Below, in pieces: positions 27,904-36,397 of a stretch of DNA of 64,000 nt. The DNA is from Clostridium cylindrosporum DSM 605 (GTDB lineage: Bacteria; Bacillota; Clostridia; Clostridiales; Caloramatoraceae). The notes below the pieces were generated by a model. It saw nothing but the letters and a program-made list of their open reading frames with translations. It was not told where the DNA came from and searched no databases. The stretch is from positions 62,001 through 126,000 of the forward strand of contig NZ_LFVU01000004.1 of the NCBI RefSeq assembly GCF_001047375.1, read 5' to 3'. Position numbers and translations under genes: made by a program. Each line of letters begins with the position of its first letter. Position 1 is the stretch's first letter.

Positions 27904-27980
27904 ATTATTACCTTCTTTTCCTTAGTTTGTTTATAATTTTACCATAAAAGTTATTATTTTTTTACTTTAGTAACATAAAA

Positions 27981-28844
27981 TTAACTAATAATGTCGTTTT
28001 TTATCATACCTTCTCTTATTTTTTCCCTCTTATTAGCTAATATAGACATAACTACACTTCCGATTAAAAGAGTGAATATAACCATTAAAGAAACAACAAT
28101 AGAAATATGTATTCCAAACAATAGTACGGATAATTTTATTCCAGTAAAAACAAGAATCAAGGCAACTCCCTGTTTTACATATCTAAACTGATTGTTCATA
28201 TTCGAAAGCACAAAATAAAGACTTCTAAGACCAAGCATAGCAAAAATATTAGAGGTGTATACTATAAAGGGGTCTGTTGTAATAGAAAATATCGCTGGTA
28301 TAGAATCTATTGCAAATAATACATCTGACCCTTCTATTAAGAAAAGAATAGCAAACAAAGGTGTTGCATAAAGTATATTGTTTTTTCTAAAGAAAAACTT
28401 TTCTCCATGAAGCCTATTAGATATAGGAACTATTTTTCCAATAAGCTTTATAAAAATACTCTTTGAATAATCCCTATTTACCTCTTCCTTATCCCTTAAC
28501 ATTTTCACACCACTTATAATTAGAATAAATCCAAATATGTATAAAACCCACCCAAACTCACTAACTACACTTACTCCAAAGACTACAAAAATAAATCTTA
28601 GTATTATAGCACCTATTATTCCAAAGTTAAGCACTCTTCTTTGATAATTTGAAGGTATATTAAAATTCTCAAATATAATGAGGAAAAGAAATAAATTATC
28701 AAGACTTAATGTTTCCTCAATAACATAACCTCCAAGATACTCTAGTGCCTTATCCATTCCCATAAAGAAATATATCCCTAAATTAAAAACTAAAGATAGA
28801 GATACCCAAAACACTACCCATTTAATAGCTTTTCTAGTTTCCAT
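27981..28844 (-). CDS. TerC/Alx family integral membrane protein
   Basis: A 287-residue membrane protein with about eight helices. Family motifs are ETLSLDNLFLFLIIFENF (residues 43-60), with acidic residues inside the membrane, and FLIEGSDVLFAIDSIPAIF in the second half. TerC/Alx proteins are linked to manganese export or to metal loading of secreted enzymes. GGAGG precedes the ATG. A manganese (yybP-ykoY) riboswitch was looked for upstream and not found; instead a palindromic element (F2a) fills the upstream gap. No tellurite genes are nearby. Confidence 0.88.
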   Translation of the reverse strand: METRKAIKWVVFWVSLSLVFNLGIYFFMGMDKALEYLGGYVIEETLSLDNLFLFLIIFENFNIPSNYQRRVLNFGIIGAIILRFIFVVFGVSVVSEFGWVLYIFGFILIISGVKMLRDKEEVNRDYSKSIFIKLIGKIVPISNRLHGEKFFFRKNNILYATPLFAILFLIEGSDVLFAIDSIPAIFSITTDPFIVYTSNIFAMLGLRSLYFVLSNMNNQFRYVKQGVALILVFTGIKLSVLLFGIHISIVVSLMVIFTLLIGSVVMSILANKREKIREGMIKNDIIS

Positions 28845-28866
28845 AACTATCCTCCTAACTAATAGA

Positions 28867-28997
28867 ATAAACAGAATTCTTAAATCAGAGGAAGTTTAAC
28901 TCCCTCTGATTCTTAGAAGTCGTTATCCAGGAGCTTAGCGCAGCTTATCCCATAGCTTATAAAGGGATGGATTAGCGGCGATTAGCTATCGGATAAA
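28867..28997. repeat. Second palindromic repeat family, copy F2a
   Basis: A 131-bp element with a hairpin built from AATCAGAGG and CCTCTGATT, then CTTAGAAGTCGTTATCC, then a palindromic insert closed by GGATAAA. It matches F2b (59804-59887) closely through ATAAACA-AATTCTTAAAT and CTCTGATT-TTAGAAGTC-TTATCCAG. The insert itself forms further stems (CTTATCCC with GGGATGG). Confidence 0.7.
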
Positions 28998-29037
28998 CAA
29001 AAAAGAGGAACAAGATTTTATACATCTACTTCCTCTT
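28997..29037 (-). terminator. Terminator overlapping the end of the GGDEF/HD-GYP gene
   Basis: On the minus strand AAGAGGAA (29037-29030), formed by the last codons, pairs with TTCCTCTT (29010-29003), followed by TTTTG. The stop codon lies in the loop. Confidence 0.65.
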
Positions 29038-30727
29038 CACCTGTATTCTTTTTATTAAAGCTATAGAATAATTTATCATTCTTTAGCATAGCATTAATAA
29101 AAATCTCGCAAAGTTCTGGATCAAAATCCTTTCCTTTTCCTAGCCTTAGTTTATCAATAGAACTGTTAAGATTTCTGGCTGTTCTTACATCAAAGGAAGA
29201 TGTAAGAGAATCAAATGCATCTATAATAGATACTATCCTAGCAAAGTAAGGTATATCTTCTCCCTTAAGTCCACTTGGATGACCATGGCCATCGTATCTT
29301 TCGTGATGATACAATACCACTTTTTGGATTTCTTTTAAAGGAATCATATCCTTTATTAATTCTACACCCTCCTTAGAGTGTGCCATATATTCCTCTATCT
29401 CATCATCCTTTAACTCTTCTCTTCTAATTAAGGTTTCCTTAGTTAAAGCTATTTTTCCTATATCATGCATATAAGCCGAATACCTTAAAAGCTTTCTATC
29501 CCTTTCACAAAGTCCAATATCCCTTGAAAACATATCCGCATACATAGCCATTCTTTCACTATGCTCAATGGTAAATCCATCTCTCGAATTGATTTCATTC
29601 ATAATTGTTTTTATATTCATATAAAGGTCTAAATTATTTTGAAGTACATCTCTCTTAATTTCTTCTAATATACAATCATATGCCTCTACACGATTCCTAT
29701 TTAAAAACTTAGCTTTATAAAGAGCATCATCTGCTCTATTAATAAGCTGTGATGTTGTAGATGCTCTATCAGGATAGGTACACAATCCAAGAGATGCAGT
29801 TATCTTAACTTCTTCAAGTCCAAGCTCATAATAGAAGATATGACTCTCTATTCGGCTTCTTATTCTCTCTGCTACCTCTAAGGCTTCATCTCCGTTATTT
29901 CCTGGGAGTATTACTGCAAACTCCTCTCCCCCATATCTTGCTACTACATTTCCCTTACCAGCTTCATCCTTAATTATCCCTGCCATTGTACTTAAAACTT
30001 TATCTCCAAAGGAATGTCCATAGGTATCATTTACCTTTTTAAAATAATCAATATCAAGTAGAATTATAGAGAGATAACTTTGTAACCTCGTTGCCTCATC
30101 AAAGCTATTTTTAAGAGACTGGTTAAAAAATCTTCTATTGTAAACCTTAGTTAGATAATCAATATTAGCAATCTTTGATATTTTTTCCCTTGCATTTTCC
30201 TCAGCTATTATAAATATTCTAAGAATAATGTATATACCTATAAAACTTATAGCTAGGGGAATATCATTAACAATAACATTTGGTAGAGATTTGTAGTAAC
30301 TATAACTTACTATAGTTATAAAAAGACAAGAATAGATACATACTATACTAGACAAAATACGACTTCTTTGAATACAAGTTAAAATTATATAAATAACTAA
30401 TACAAACTTATAATTACTAAAAACTCCCCCGGACTCTAGGATAAGCTTACTGTAAATTATAAGAAGCACTGTGCATTCAATATACTCAAATATCTTACCT
30501 TTAAATTTATTTAGAAGCCTTTTATCAAGAGTTAAATCTACAATATACACTATAGCAAGAAGTGAGGAAATCAAAGAAAAAACAAAAGGTTCAATAGCTT
30601 CAAATTTTATTACAACATTGAAAACTATATAAAAAAAACCCACTGCAGAAAATATTAAACTAAGCAACTTAAAACTATCTACCATTTTATTAATAGATTC
30701 TTTTCTTTTCTTATCTATATGATTCAT
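29018..30727 (-). CDS. Membrane GGDEF plus HD-GYP protein (dual c-di-GMP enzyme)
   Basis: A 569-residue protein with about six N-terminal membrane helices (residues 20-180). The GGDEF domain (about 185-350) has an intact VARYGGEEFAVILPG motif and LTKVYNRRFFNQ, so it likely makes c-di-GMP. An HD-GYP phosphodiesterase domain follows (about 375-555) with HSERMAMYAD, MHDIGKIAL and HHERYDGHGHPSGLKGEDIP. In that last motif the usual GYP is GHP; the metal-binding H and D residues are kept. Both synthesis and breakdown of c-di-GMP are therefore plausible. AAAGGGTGATTGT precedes the ATG. A terminator overlaps the 3' end. Confidence 0.9.
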   Translation of the reverse strand: MNHIDKKRKESINKMVDSFKLLSLIFSAVGFFYIVFNVVIKFEAIEPFVFSLISSLLAIVYIVDLTLDKRLLNKFKGKIFEYIECTVLLIIYSKLILESGGVFSNYKFVLVIYIILTCIQRSRILSSIVCIYSCLFITIVSYSYYKSLPNVIVNDIPLAISFIGIYIILRIFIIAEENAREKISKIANIDYLTKVYNRRFFNQSLKNSFDEATRLQSYLSIILLDIDYFKKVNDTYGHSFGDKVLSTMAGIIKDEAGKGNVVARYGGEEFAVILPGNNGDEALEVAERIRSRIESHIFYYELGLEEVKITASLGLCTYPDRASTTSQLINRADDALYKAKFLNRNRVEAYDCILEEIKRDVLQNNLDLYMNIKTIMNEINSRDGFTIEHSERMAMYADMFSRDIGLCERDRKLLRYSAYMHDIGKIALTKETLIRREELKDDEIEEYMAHSKEGVELIKDMIPLKEIQKVVLYHHERYDGHGHPSGLKGEDIPYFARIVSIIDAFDSLTSSFDVRTARNLNSSIDKLRLGKGKDFDPELCEIFINAMLKNDKLFYSFNKKNTGEEEVDV

Positions 30728-30911
30728 ACAATCACCCTTTATATATTTAAGTGGTCTATCTTTATTTAACTAGTATTAAAAATTCTTCTTCATATAATAT
30801 TAGTATTTATTATTTAAAATATATATTACTAATTATTGAATAGAATAAATACTAATTACTTAACATAATACATTTAATGCAGAATAGTTCCTTAAGGTTA
30901 CCTAATTTTAA

Positions 30912-30953
30912 ATAAAAAAAACCCTATCCATGATTTACTCATAGGATAAGGCC
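30912..30953 (-). terminator. Terminator of the Fe-S protein gene
   Basis: On the minus strand GGCCTTATCCTATG pairs with CATGGATAGGG (one bulge) and is followed by a T8 run. It lies about 50 bp after the stop at 31006. Confidence 0.85.
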
Positions 30954-31005
30954 TTTATACTAATACACACTAATTTAATTATTAGGTTTATGACTCACAA
31001 ACTTA

Positions 31006-31719
31006 CTATACAACTTCTCTACCAAGAATTTCTCCATTTATAGATACAGTTACAAGATTAATTTCTATTTCAATTCCAGAAGCTTCCCTTGCCATTTCTA
31101 CAGCTCTTGCAATTCCTTGACAACATGGTACTTCCATTTTAAGAACTGTAATACTCTTAAGTTCATTAACTTCTATGATTTCTGTTAGCTTTTCAATGTA
31201 ACTTTCTACATTATCAAGCTTTGGACAACCTACTGCAAGTTTTCTTCCCTTTAAGAAATCTTCATGATAAGACTTATATGCAAATGGTACACAGTCTGCA
31301 GTAACTAGTAAATCCGCATTTTTAAGGTATGGTGCAGCTGGATTTAATAGTGTTAGCTGCACTGGCCACTGTGTTAGCGCAGAATCCTTTGAATCAAGAT
31401 TAATTGATCTACTTGAAGGACATCCTCCAAAGTGTCTCTTTGGCGCTTGCTCCATTTTTGGTATTGAAGCTTTTTTCTTGTTTTCTAGATGAATCTTAAC
31501 AGCTTCTTCACTAAAGTCTACAGCTTCTCTTTCAATTATTGTAATAGCATCTTCTGGACAGCCCTTTAAGCAATCTCCAAGTCCATCACAGTAAACATCA
31601 TTAACTATCTTAGCTTTTCCATCTACTATTTGAAGTGCTCCTTCATGACAATCTATTATACAAACTCCACATCCTGTGCATTTTTCTTCATTTATACTTA
31701 CAATCTTTCTAATTCCCAT
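31006..31719 (-). CDS. Ferredoxin-type 4Fe-4S binding protein
   Basis: A 237-residue cytoplasmic iron-sulfur protein. The first cluster motif CTGCGVCIIDC (C-x2-C-x2-C-x3-C) is complete; the second reads CDGLGDCLKGCPEDA, so its first pair is widened to C-x5-C. The C-terminal domain (residues 85-237) has further cysteines in FGGCPSS, CVPFAYKS, AVGCPKLDN and VPCCQGIARA, which may bind another cluster. This architecture is common in anaerobic Firmicutes, but the partner enzyme is not known. AGGAGGAAATT precedes the ATG. It is monocistronic with a strong terminator. Confidence 0.85.
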   Translation of the reverse strand: MGIRKIVSINEEKCTGCGVCIIDCHEGALQIVDGKAKIVNDVYCDGLGDCLKGCPEDAITIIEREAVDFSEEAVKIHLENKKKASIPKMEQAPKRHFGGCPSSRSINLDSKDSALTQWPVQLTLLNPAAPYLKNADLLVTADCVPFAYKSYHEDFLKGRKLAVGCPKLDNVESYIEKLTEIIEVNELKSITVLKMEVPCCQGIARAVEMAREASGIEIEINLVTVSINGEILGREVV

Positions 31720-31990
31720 AATTTCCTCCTATAATCAACCTTTTATATATTTATTAAAAGTAAATTTCTTGTTTAATTTATCTTACATGCTTATCTTATC
31801 AATAATTTAATTAGATGTATGTGATTTAAATCATATTAAATGTAAATACTAATATTAATCTTAATTATATCGAAACTCTTTAAGTTATGATATTATGTAT
31901 AATAGGTTATAATTTAAATATTTAATTAAATTTACCTTTTTAAACTTTACATATTATGTGTTAAAATACCCTTTATGGGGAGGATTAAAA

Positions 31991-32950
31991 ATGAAAAAAG
32001 TTTTACTTTTAGTAATAGCTCTTGGAGTTATTTTGCTATCATCTTGTAGCCCTAAGAAAGAGAACCTAACAGGTGATGTAACGGTTCCAAAACCACTAAA
32101 CGAGAAAACATTTCAAGATACCCTGAAACTAACCAAACTAGATTCTAGTATGGATATAAACCCTGAGGATATACGCTCTATAGGCTTCAATAGAGTCATT
32201 ATTAAAACCCAAGGACTTAGAATTGATAGTGGTAACTATAAAACAGACTTTAAACGCAAAAACAAACTTATGAAACAAACTGCCCTTCTAGAAGAGGCAG
32301 ATATTTCATATTATATAGAGATTACAACCGGCCCTGGAATATCAAATGATGGAAAGAATCTATCCTTATTCACTAAGGGTGACAATATGGTATTTTTTGC
32401 TCAAATGGTTAAAGAAATAATTGAGATGAATAAAGATAACACTCATTTTAGCGGTATAATTCTTAGCGTAGGAAATACTAAAATACATAATGACACTTAT
32501 TACAAAACATTAAATGAAATATCAAATAGAGTACTTAAATCCTACGATGTTCCATTATTAATAAGCCTTGACCCTATGTATTTTGAATCAAATAACACTT
32601 CCCTTCCTTTAGAATATTTTGATAATCCAAAGGTTGGGTTCAATATCGATATGAACTTTAAATGTGACAAATATCCTGGAAAAGCTAAGTTTAATGATTC
32701 AGAAATTGAACTTTCCAAGAATAGAATTCTTGAAAAACTCATAGCAATTAAGGACTCTAATAAAAATAGCCGTAAAATACTACTCTCTCTAAAATGCCCT
32801 TGGTCCGAGGAATGCAGCGTACTTGTAAAGGATATTTTTGAGATAATGAAAATGGTTGGCTTTGAATTTAGCTTGTCCTATTCTAATACAAACAATGAGT
32901 TTGACTTCTCTAATAATAAGAATATAATTACAATACTTAATAAATACTAG
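31991..32950 (+). CDS. Lipoprotein of unknown function
   Basis: About 319 residues beginning MKKVLLLVIALGVILLSSCS, a lipoprotein signal with lipobox LSSC. ATG 31991 is chosen because GGGGAGGA lies 6 nt upstream; the in-frame ATG 33 nt earlier would add a non-signal leader. The mature part has alternating strands and helices (IGFNRVIIKTQGLRID, SGIILSVGN, PLLISLDPMYFE, KILLSLKCPW) that suggest a TIM-barrel shape, as in glycoside-hydrolase-like proteins, but I recognise no family and no clear catalytic pair. It is monocistronic. Confidence 0.6.
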   Translation: MKKVLLLVIALGVILLSSCSPKKENLTGDVTVPKPLNEKTFQDTLKLTKLDSSMDINPEDIRSIGFNRVIIKTQGLRIDSGNYKTDFKRKNKLMKQTALLEEADISYYIEITTGPGISNDGKNLSLFTKGDNMVFFAQMVKEIIEMNKDNTHFSGIILSVGNTKIHNDTYYKTLNEISNRVLKSYDVPLLISLDPMYFESNNTSLPLEYFDNPKVGFNIDMNFKCDKYPGKAKFNDSEIELSKNRILEKLIAIKDSNKNSRKILLSLKCPWSEECSVLVKDIFEIMKMVGFEFSLSYSNTNNEFDFSNNKNIITILNKY

Positions 32951-32976
32951 AAAAGAGCCTTAGGGCTCTTTTTTTG
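32951..32976 (+). terminator. Terminator of the lipoprotein gene
   Basis: AAAAGAGCC pairs with GGCTCTTTT around a TTAG loop, followed by more T (seven in all), directly after the stop. Confidence 0.92.
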
Positions 32977-32978
32977 AC

Positions 32979-33022
32979 GTAGGTTAGGTATCTAGCATTG
33001 GGATTAGCCTTCGGATAAACCT
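32979..33022. repeat. Possible 3' fragment of the F2 repeat family
   Basis: GGGATTAGCC-TTCGGATAAAC resembles the right end of F2a (ATTAGC-TATCGGATAAAC). The left part of the family is absent, so this is a tentative remnant. Confidence 0.3.
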
Positions 33023-33058
33023 AAACAAAAATCTCCTTAACTAAAGTTAACTATTGCT

Positions 33059-33293
33059 ATGTAAGGATAGTTTCTTTGCAAGTAGTGGTGCCTGCGGCTA
33101 AAACAATAGAGCCAAGAAATAGAAATTCTTATTCTCCAAAATGCCCTTAGGCTTAGATAGGAAGCATGTTTGAGGATTTATCCGAGTTTGCGCATATCTT
33201 AGCCTAAGGGCATTTTGGGGGATTAGAAGTTCTTCTCGAAGGTCTCGTCGTTTTAGACGTAGGTACCACTACTTGCAAGACCACTAATCCTAA
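33059..33293 (+). repeat. Palindromic element R6 (variable-arm family)
   Basis: A 235-bp element ending about 4 bp from the uppP stop. The outer arms 33081-33104 and 33250-33273 pair over 24 positions with two G-U wobbles and one mismatch; the inner arms 33136-33159 and 33195-33218 pair with one T-T mismatch. Hinges ATAGAGCCAAGAAATAGAAA and CGAAGGTCTCGTCGTTTT are constant. The central core differs from the other copies. Confidence 0.85.
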
Positions 33294-33297
33294 ATTA

Positions 33298-34116
33298 CTA
33301 TATTAGCTTCCCTGAAAACACCATAAATAGTACTATTGCACCTAGTATAATTCTATAGTACGCAAATGGTGCAAGGCTCTTTTTCTTAACATATTCCATG
33401 AATAATGCAATAACTAAAAGAGCAACAATAAATGATACAAATGTACCTACCCCTATAAGTACCCACTCAAAACCAGTAAAATCTAGTCCTATCTTCACTA
33501 GCTTTAGCAGTGCTGCTCCACCAAGTGTTGGAAGAGCTAGAAAAAATGAAAATTCAGCTGCAACTTCTCTTGATAGACCCATAAAACGTCCACCTATAAT
33601 AGTTGATGCTGACCTTGACATTCCTGGACATAGCGCCATACATTGGAATACACCTACCATAAATGAATCTACTATAGTAAGTTCCTCAACTGTTTCACAT
33701 CTTACTCTCTTATTACTCTTATCAGATATAAGAAGAAGAATAGCTCCTATTATTAAAGCATATGCAACTACCCTTGAATTAAAGAAGTGAGCTTCTATGT
33801 AGTCATCAAGCATAAGTCCAAGTACTGCTGCAGGAATAGCACCTATTATAACCTTCCCCCATAAAGTAAAGACTCTTTTTGATTGTCTCTTATCATTTAG
33901 CTTTGGAAATAGCTTGTTCCAAAAATAAAGAACAACTGCAAATATTGCACCTACTTGTATAACAACATTAAAAGCATTAGCGAACTTTCCTGTAAAACTT
34001 AAGGAGTCTCCAACTAAAATTAAATGCCCTGTTGATGAAACAGGAAGAAACTCTGTAAGTCCCTCAACTATACCAAGCAAGATTGCCTTAAAAATCATTA
34101 TAATATTTATACTCAT
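33298..34116 (-). CDS. uppP: Undecaprenyl-diphosphatase
   Basis: A 272-residue membrane enzyme of the BacA/UppP family that recycles undecaprenyl pyrophosphate to the carrier lipid used in wall and polysaccharide synthesis; extra copies give bacitracin resistance. About eight helices and both active-site motifs are seen: GLTEFLPVSSTGHLIL (residues 19-34) and PGMSRSASTIIGGRF (near residue 165). GGAGGAAG precedes the ATG. It is monocistronic, with repeat R6 just past the stop instead of a terminator. Confidence 0.95.
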   Translation of the reverse strand: MSINIIMIFKAILLGIVEGLTEFLPVSSTGHLILVGDSLSFTGKFANAFNVVIQVGAIFAVVLYFWNKLFPKLNDKRQSKRVFTLWGKVIIGAIPAAVLGLMLDDYIEAHFFNSRVVAYALIIGAILLLISDKSNKRVRCETVEELTIVDSFMVGVFQCMALCPGMSRSASTIIGGRFMGLSREVAAEFSFFLALPTLGGAALLKLVKIGLDFTGFEWVLIGVGTFVSFIVALLVIALFMEYVKKKSLAPFAYYRIILGAIVLFMVFSGKLI

Positions 34117-34212
34117 AATACTTCCTCCTTTACCTAGATAATTATATCACTTAAATTTATCCTCCTCAAACTCAAAACATGCTTTATCTAAACCTTAACC
34201 TTTTTTTAATAA

Positions 34213-34427
34213 TTGTCCATTACATATAATATTATTATAATTTATTTAAATATAACCAAATTATTTATATATGACTCTTCAAAATACGACATATTGTACG
34301 ATAAGTAAAATGAACTAATTCAGAATAAAACTTTATACGTTTATACGGAAACTACAAATAGTAGTCTTCCTCTATTAATAAACTCTTTTTTAGAATACCT
34401 TAGCATCCCTCTAGGGTATTTTTTTAT
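34213..34427 (+). ncRNA. Candidate small RNA or attenuated leader upstream of the MacAB-like operon
   Basis: TTGTCC (34213-34218) and TATAAT (34236-34241), 17 bp apart, form a good promoter. A hairpin (34347-34370: GGAAACTAC with GTAGT-C-TTCC) follows. Then comes an intrinsic terminator whose 10-bp stem pairs AATACCTTAG with CTAGGGTATT and is followed by TTTTTTTA, ending at 34427. The exporter gene starts 166 bp further. No known riboswitch was recognised; 34428-34592 holds no gene. Confidence 0.45.
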
Positions 34428-34592
34428 GTAAAAAAACTTACAAATAACTCAATTTAATAAACTAAAACTATGTTTTATTATAATACCTAAAGGACTTTTT
34501 AAATATATGACTAAATTATACATGATGAAACATTTGCCTATTTATTTATATCAAAAACTGGCATAATATATGCATATGAGGAAGGTGATTAT

Positions 34593-35714
34593 ATGAAAAG
34601 AAAAAAAGCTATTATTATTACAACCTTAGTAGCTGTTATTTTATTAATAGTTGGTACTGTAACTGTAAAATTAAAATCAACAAAACAAGAAGTATCTTTA
34701 GATACAGTTAAGAGAGGAAAACTTCAAAAAATAGCTTCTATAACTGGTGAAGTAATTTCAAATAGCAATTTCGAGACTCTACTAAACCCAAGTATGAAAG
34801 TGTCTAGTGTTAACTTTAAAGAAGGAGACATAGTGAATAAAGGGGATGTTATTCTTAGTTATGACTCTTCTGATGTTAGTGATCAACTAAAGAAAGCTCG
34901 CCTTAACTTAGAGTATCAAAAAGAACTTCAAAGTCAGGCTTCATCACAAAAATCTCAAACACAAACACAAAATATCCCTAATGGAGCTCAAGGTAATGTT
35001 CCACCTGAAGTAATTAACGAGATTATATCATCTAATAATAAAACACCTCAGGTTAATGAAAAAGCACAAAAACTTCAAGTTGATATGGCAGAAAATGATG
35101 TAAAATCACTTGAGAAGAAACTAAATTCATTTAAGGTTACATCTCCAATAAAAGGAAAAATAACAAAACTTAATGCTACAAAGGGCACTATTCCTGCCCA
35201 AGGTTCCCTACTTCAAGTTAATGATACTTCAAATCTTAAAATAAGATTATCACTTAGTCAGTATGATTCTGCACTAATTAAAAAGGGGCAAAAAGCCTCT
35301 ATTAAAATTTCTGGAATAGATAAATCCTTCTCAGGTGAAGTAATATATGTATCAGATGTTGCTGAGGCTCCAAGTCCTACATCAACTGAAAAGGTTATAC
35401 TTGCAGATGTTTCTATAAATGAAGACTCATCAAATGTAAAAATAGGATTTGAAGCTGAGTGTTCCATAACACTATCTGAGAAAAACTCTACATACATATC
35501 ATTTGACTCTATAAAGAAAGACAAATCAGGAACCTATGTATATGTTGTGGAAGGTGAAAAACTTAAGAAAAGGTATATAAAAACAGGCCTTGAAACTGAT
35601 TTTGAAATAGAAGTAACAAATGGACTTAAAGAAGGAGATAAATACGTTAAAAGCCCTTCTGAAACTCTTAAGGAAGGAGACGTTGTGTCTACTAAAGAGG
35701 TGAAAAATGACTAA
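34593..35714 (+). CDS. HlyD/MacA-like membrane fusion protein
   Basis: A 373-residue adaptor with one N-terminal membrane helix (residues 5-25) and an extracellular part. It has a lipoyl/barrel-sandwich hybrid (VSSVNFKEGDIVNKGDVIL near residue 70, partner strand FKVTSPIKGKITKLNATKG near 178) interrupted by a coiled-coil, Gln/Ser-rich hairpin, then a beta-barrel and membrane-proximal domain. In Gram-positive bacteria such adaptors work with MacB-like ABC exporters, often for antimicrobial peptides. GAGGAAGGTG precedes the ATG. It overlaps the next gene by 8 nt, so the three genes form one operon. Confidence 0.87.
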   Translation: MKRKKAIIITTLVAVILLIVGTVTVKLKSTKQEVSLDTVKRGKLQKIASITGEVISNSNFETLLNPSMKVSSVNFKEGDIVNKGDVILSYDSSDVSDQLKKARLNLEYQKELQSQASSQKSQTQTQNIPNGAQGNVPPEVINEIISSNNKTPQVNEKAQKLQVDMAENDVKSLEKKLNSFKVTSPIKGKITKLNATKGTIPAQGSLLQVNDTSNLKIRLSLSQYDSALIKKGQKASIKISGIDKSFSGEVIYVSDVAEAPSPTSTEKVILADVSINEDSSNVKIGFEAECSITLSEKNSTYISFDSIKKDKSGTYVYVVEGEKLKKRYIKTGLETDFEIEVTNGLKEGDKYVKSPSETLKEGDVVSTKEVKND

Positions 35715-36393
35715 GCCTATTATAAGTATAAAAAATTTATCTAAGGTATATGACACAGGAAGTATTAGGTTTGAGGCTCTTAAAGACATTAACCTATCGG
35801 TTTATAATGGTGAATACGTATCTATTATGGGGACATCAGGAAGTGGAAAATCTACCTTTATGAATATTCTAGGCTGCCTTGACTCTCTAACAGCAGGAGA
35901 ATACATACTTGATGGCAAAGACGTTACTACACTTTCAGATAATGACCTTGCAATAGTTCGTAATAAGAAAATAGGATTCGTCTTCCAGGCATTTAACCTA
36001 CTTCCCAAATTAACAGCCCGTGAAAATGTAGAACTTCCTATGGTTTATGCCGGTATACCCAAGGGAGAAAGACAAAAAAGAGCCATGGATGCCCTTAGAA
36101 AAGTAGGCCTTGAAAACAGAACTGAACACACTCCCCCTGAGGTTTCAGGGGGTCAAAGACAAAGAATAGCAATAGCCCGTTCACTTGTAAATAATCCATC
36201 TATATTATTAGCAGATGAGCCTACAGGAAACCTTGATAGTAAATCAAGCCTCGAAATTATGAATATATTCGATGGTTTAAGTCGTGATGGAGTTACTATT
36301 GTAATGGTTACACATGAAGAGGATATAGCAAAGTTCACCAAAAGAACAGTAACATTCAAAGACGGCGTAATAATATCTGATAAGGTAAGGTGA
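35707..36393 (+). CDS. MacB/LolD-type ABC transporter ATP-binding protein
   Basis: A 228-residue ATPase with Walker A GTSGSGKSTF (about residues 42-51), Q-loop VFQAFNLLP, signature VSGGQRQRIAIARSL and Walker B ILLADEPTGNLDS, the last being typical of MacB/LolD exporters. It energises the adjacent FtsX-type permease (4 bp gap). The start AAAGAGGTGAAAAATG lies inside the adaptor's last codons. Confidence 0.93.
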   Translation: MTKPIISIKNLSKVYDTGSIRFEALKDINLSVYNGEYVSIMGTSGSGKSTFMNILGCLDSLTAGEYILDGKDVTTLSDNDLAIVRNKKIGFVFQAFNLLPKLTARENVELPMVYAGIPKGERQKRAMDALRKVGLENRTEHTPPEVSGGQRQRIAIARSLVNNPSILLADEPTGNLDSKSSLEIMNIFDGLSRDGVTIVMVTHEEDIAKFTKRTVTFKDGVIISDKVR

Positions 36394-36397
36394 TAAC

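Noticed and set aside
28845-29017. Manganese (yybP-ykoY) riboswitch before the TerC gene
   Set aside because: The region is filled by repeat F2a and lacks the conserved loop sequences of that riboswitch.
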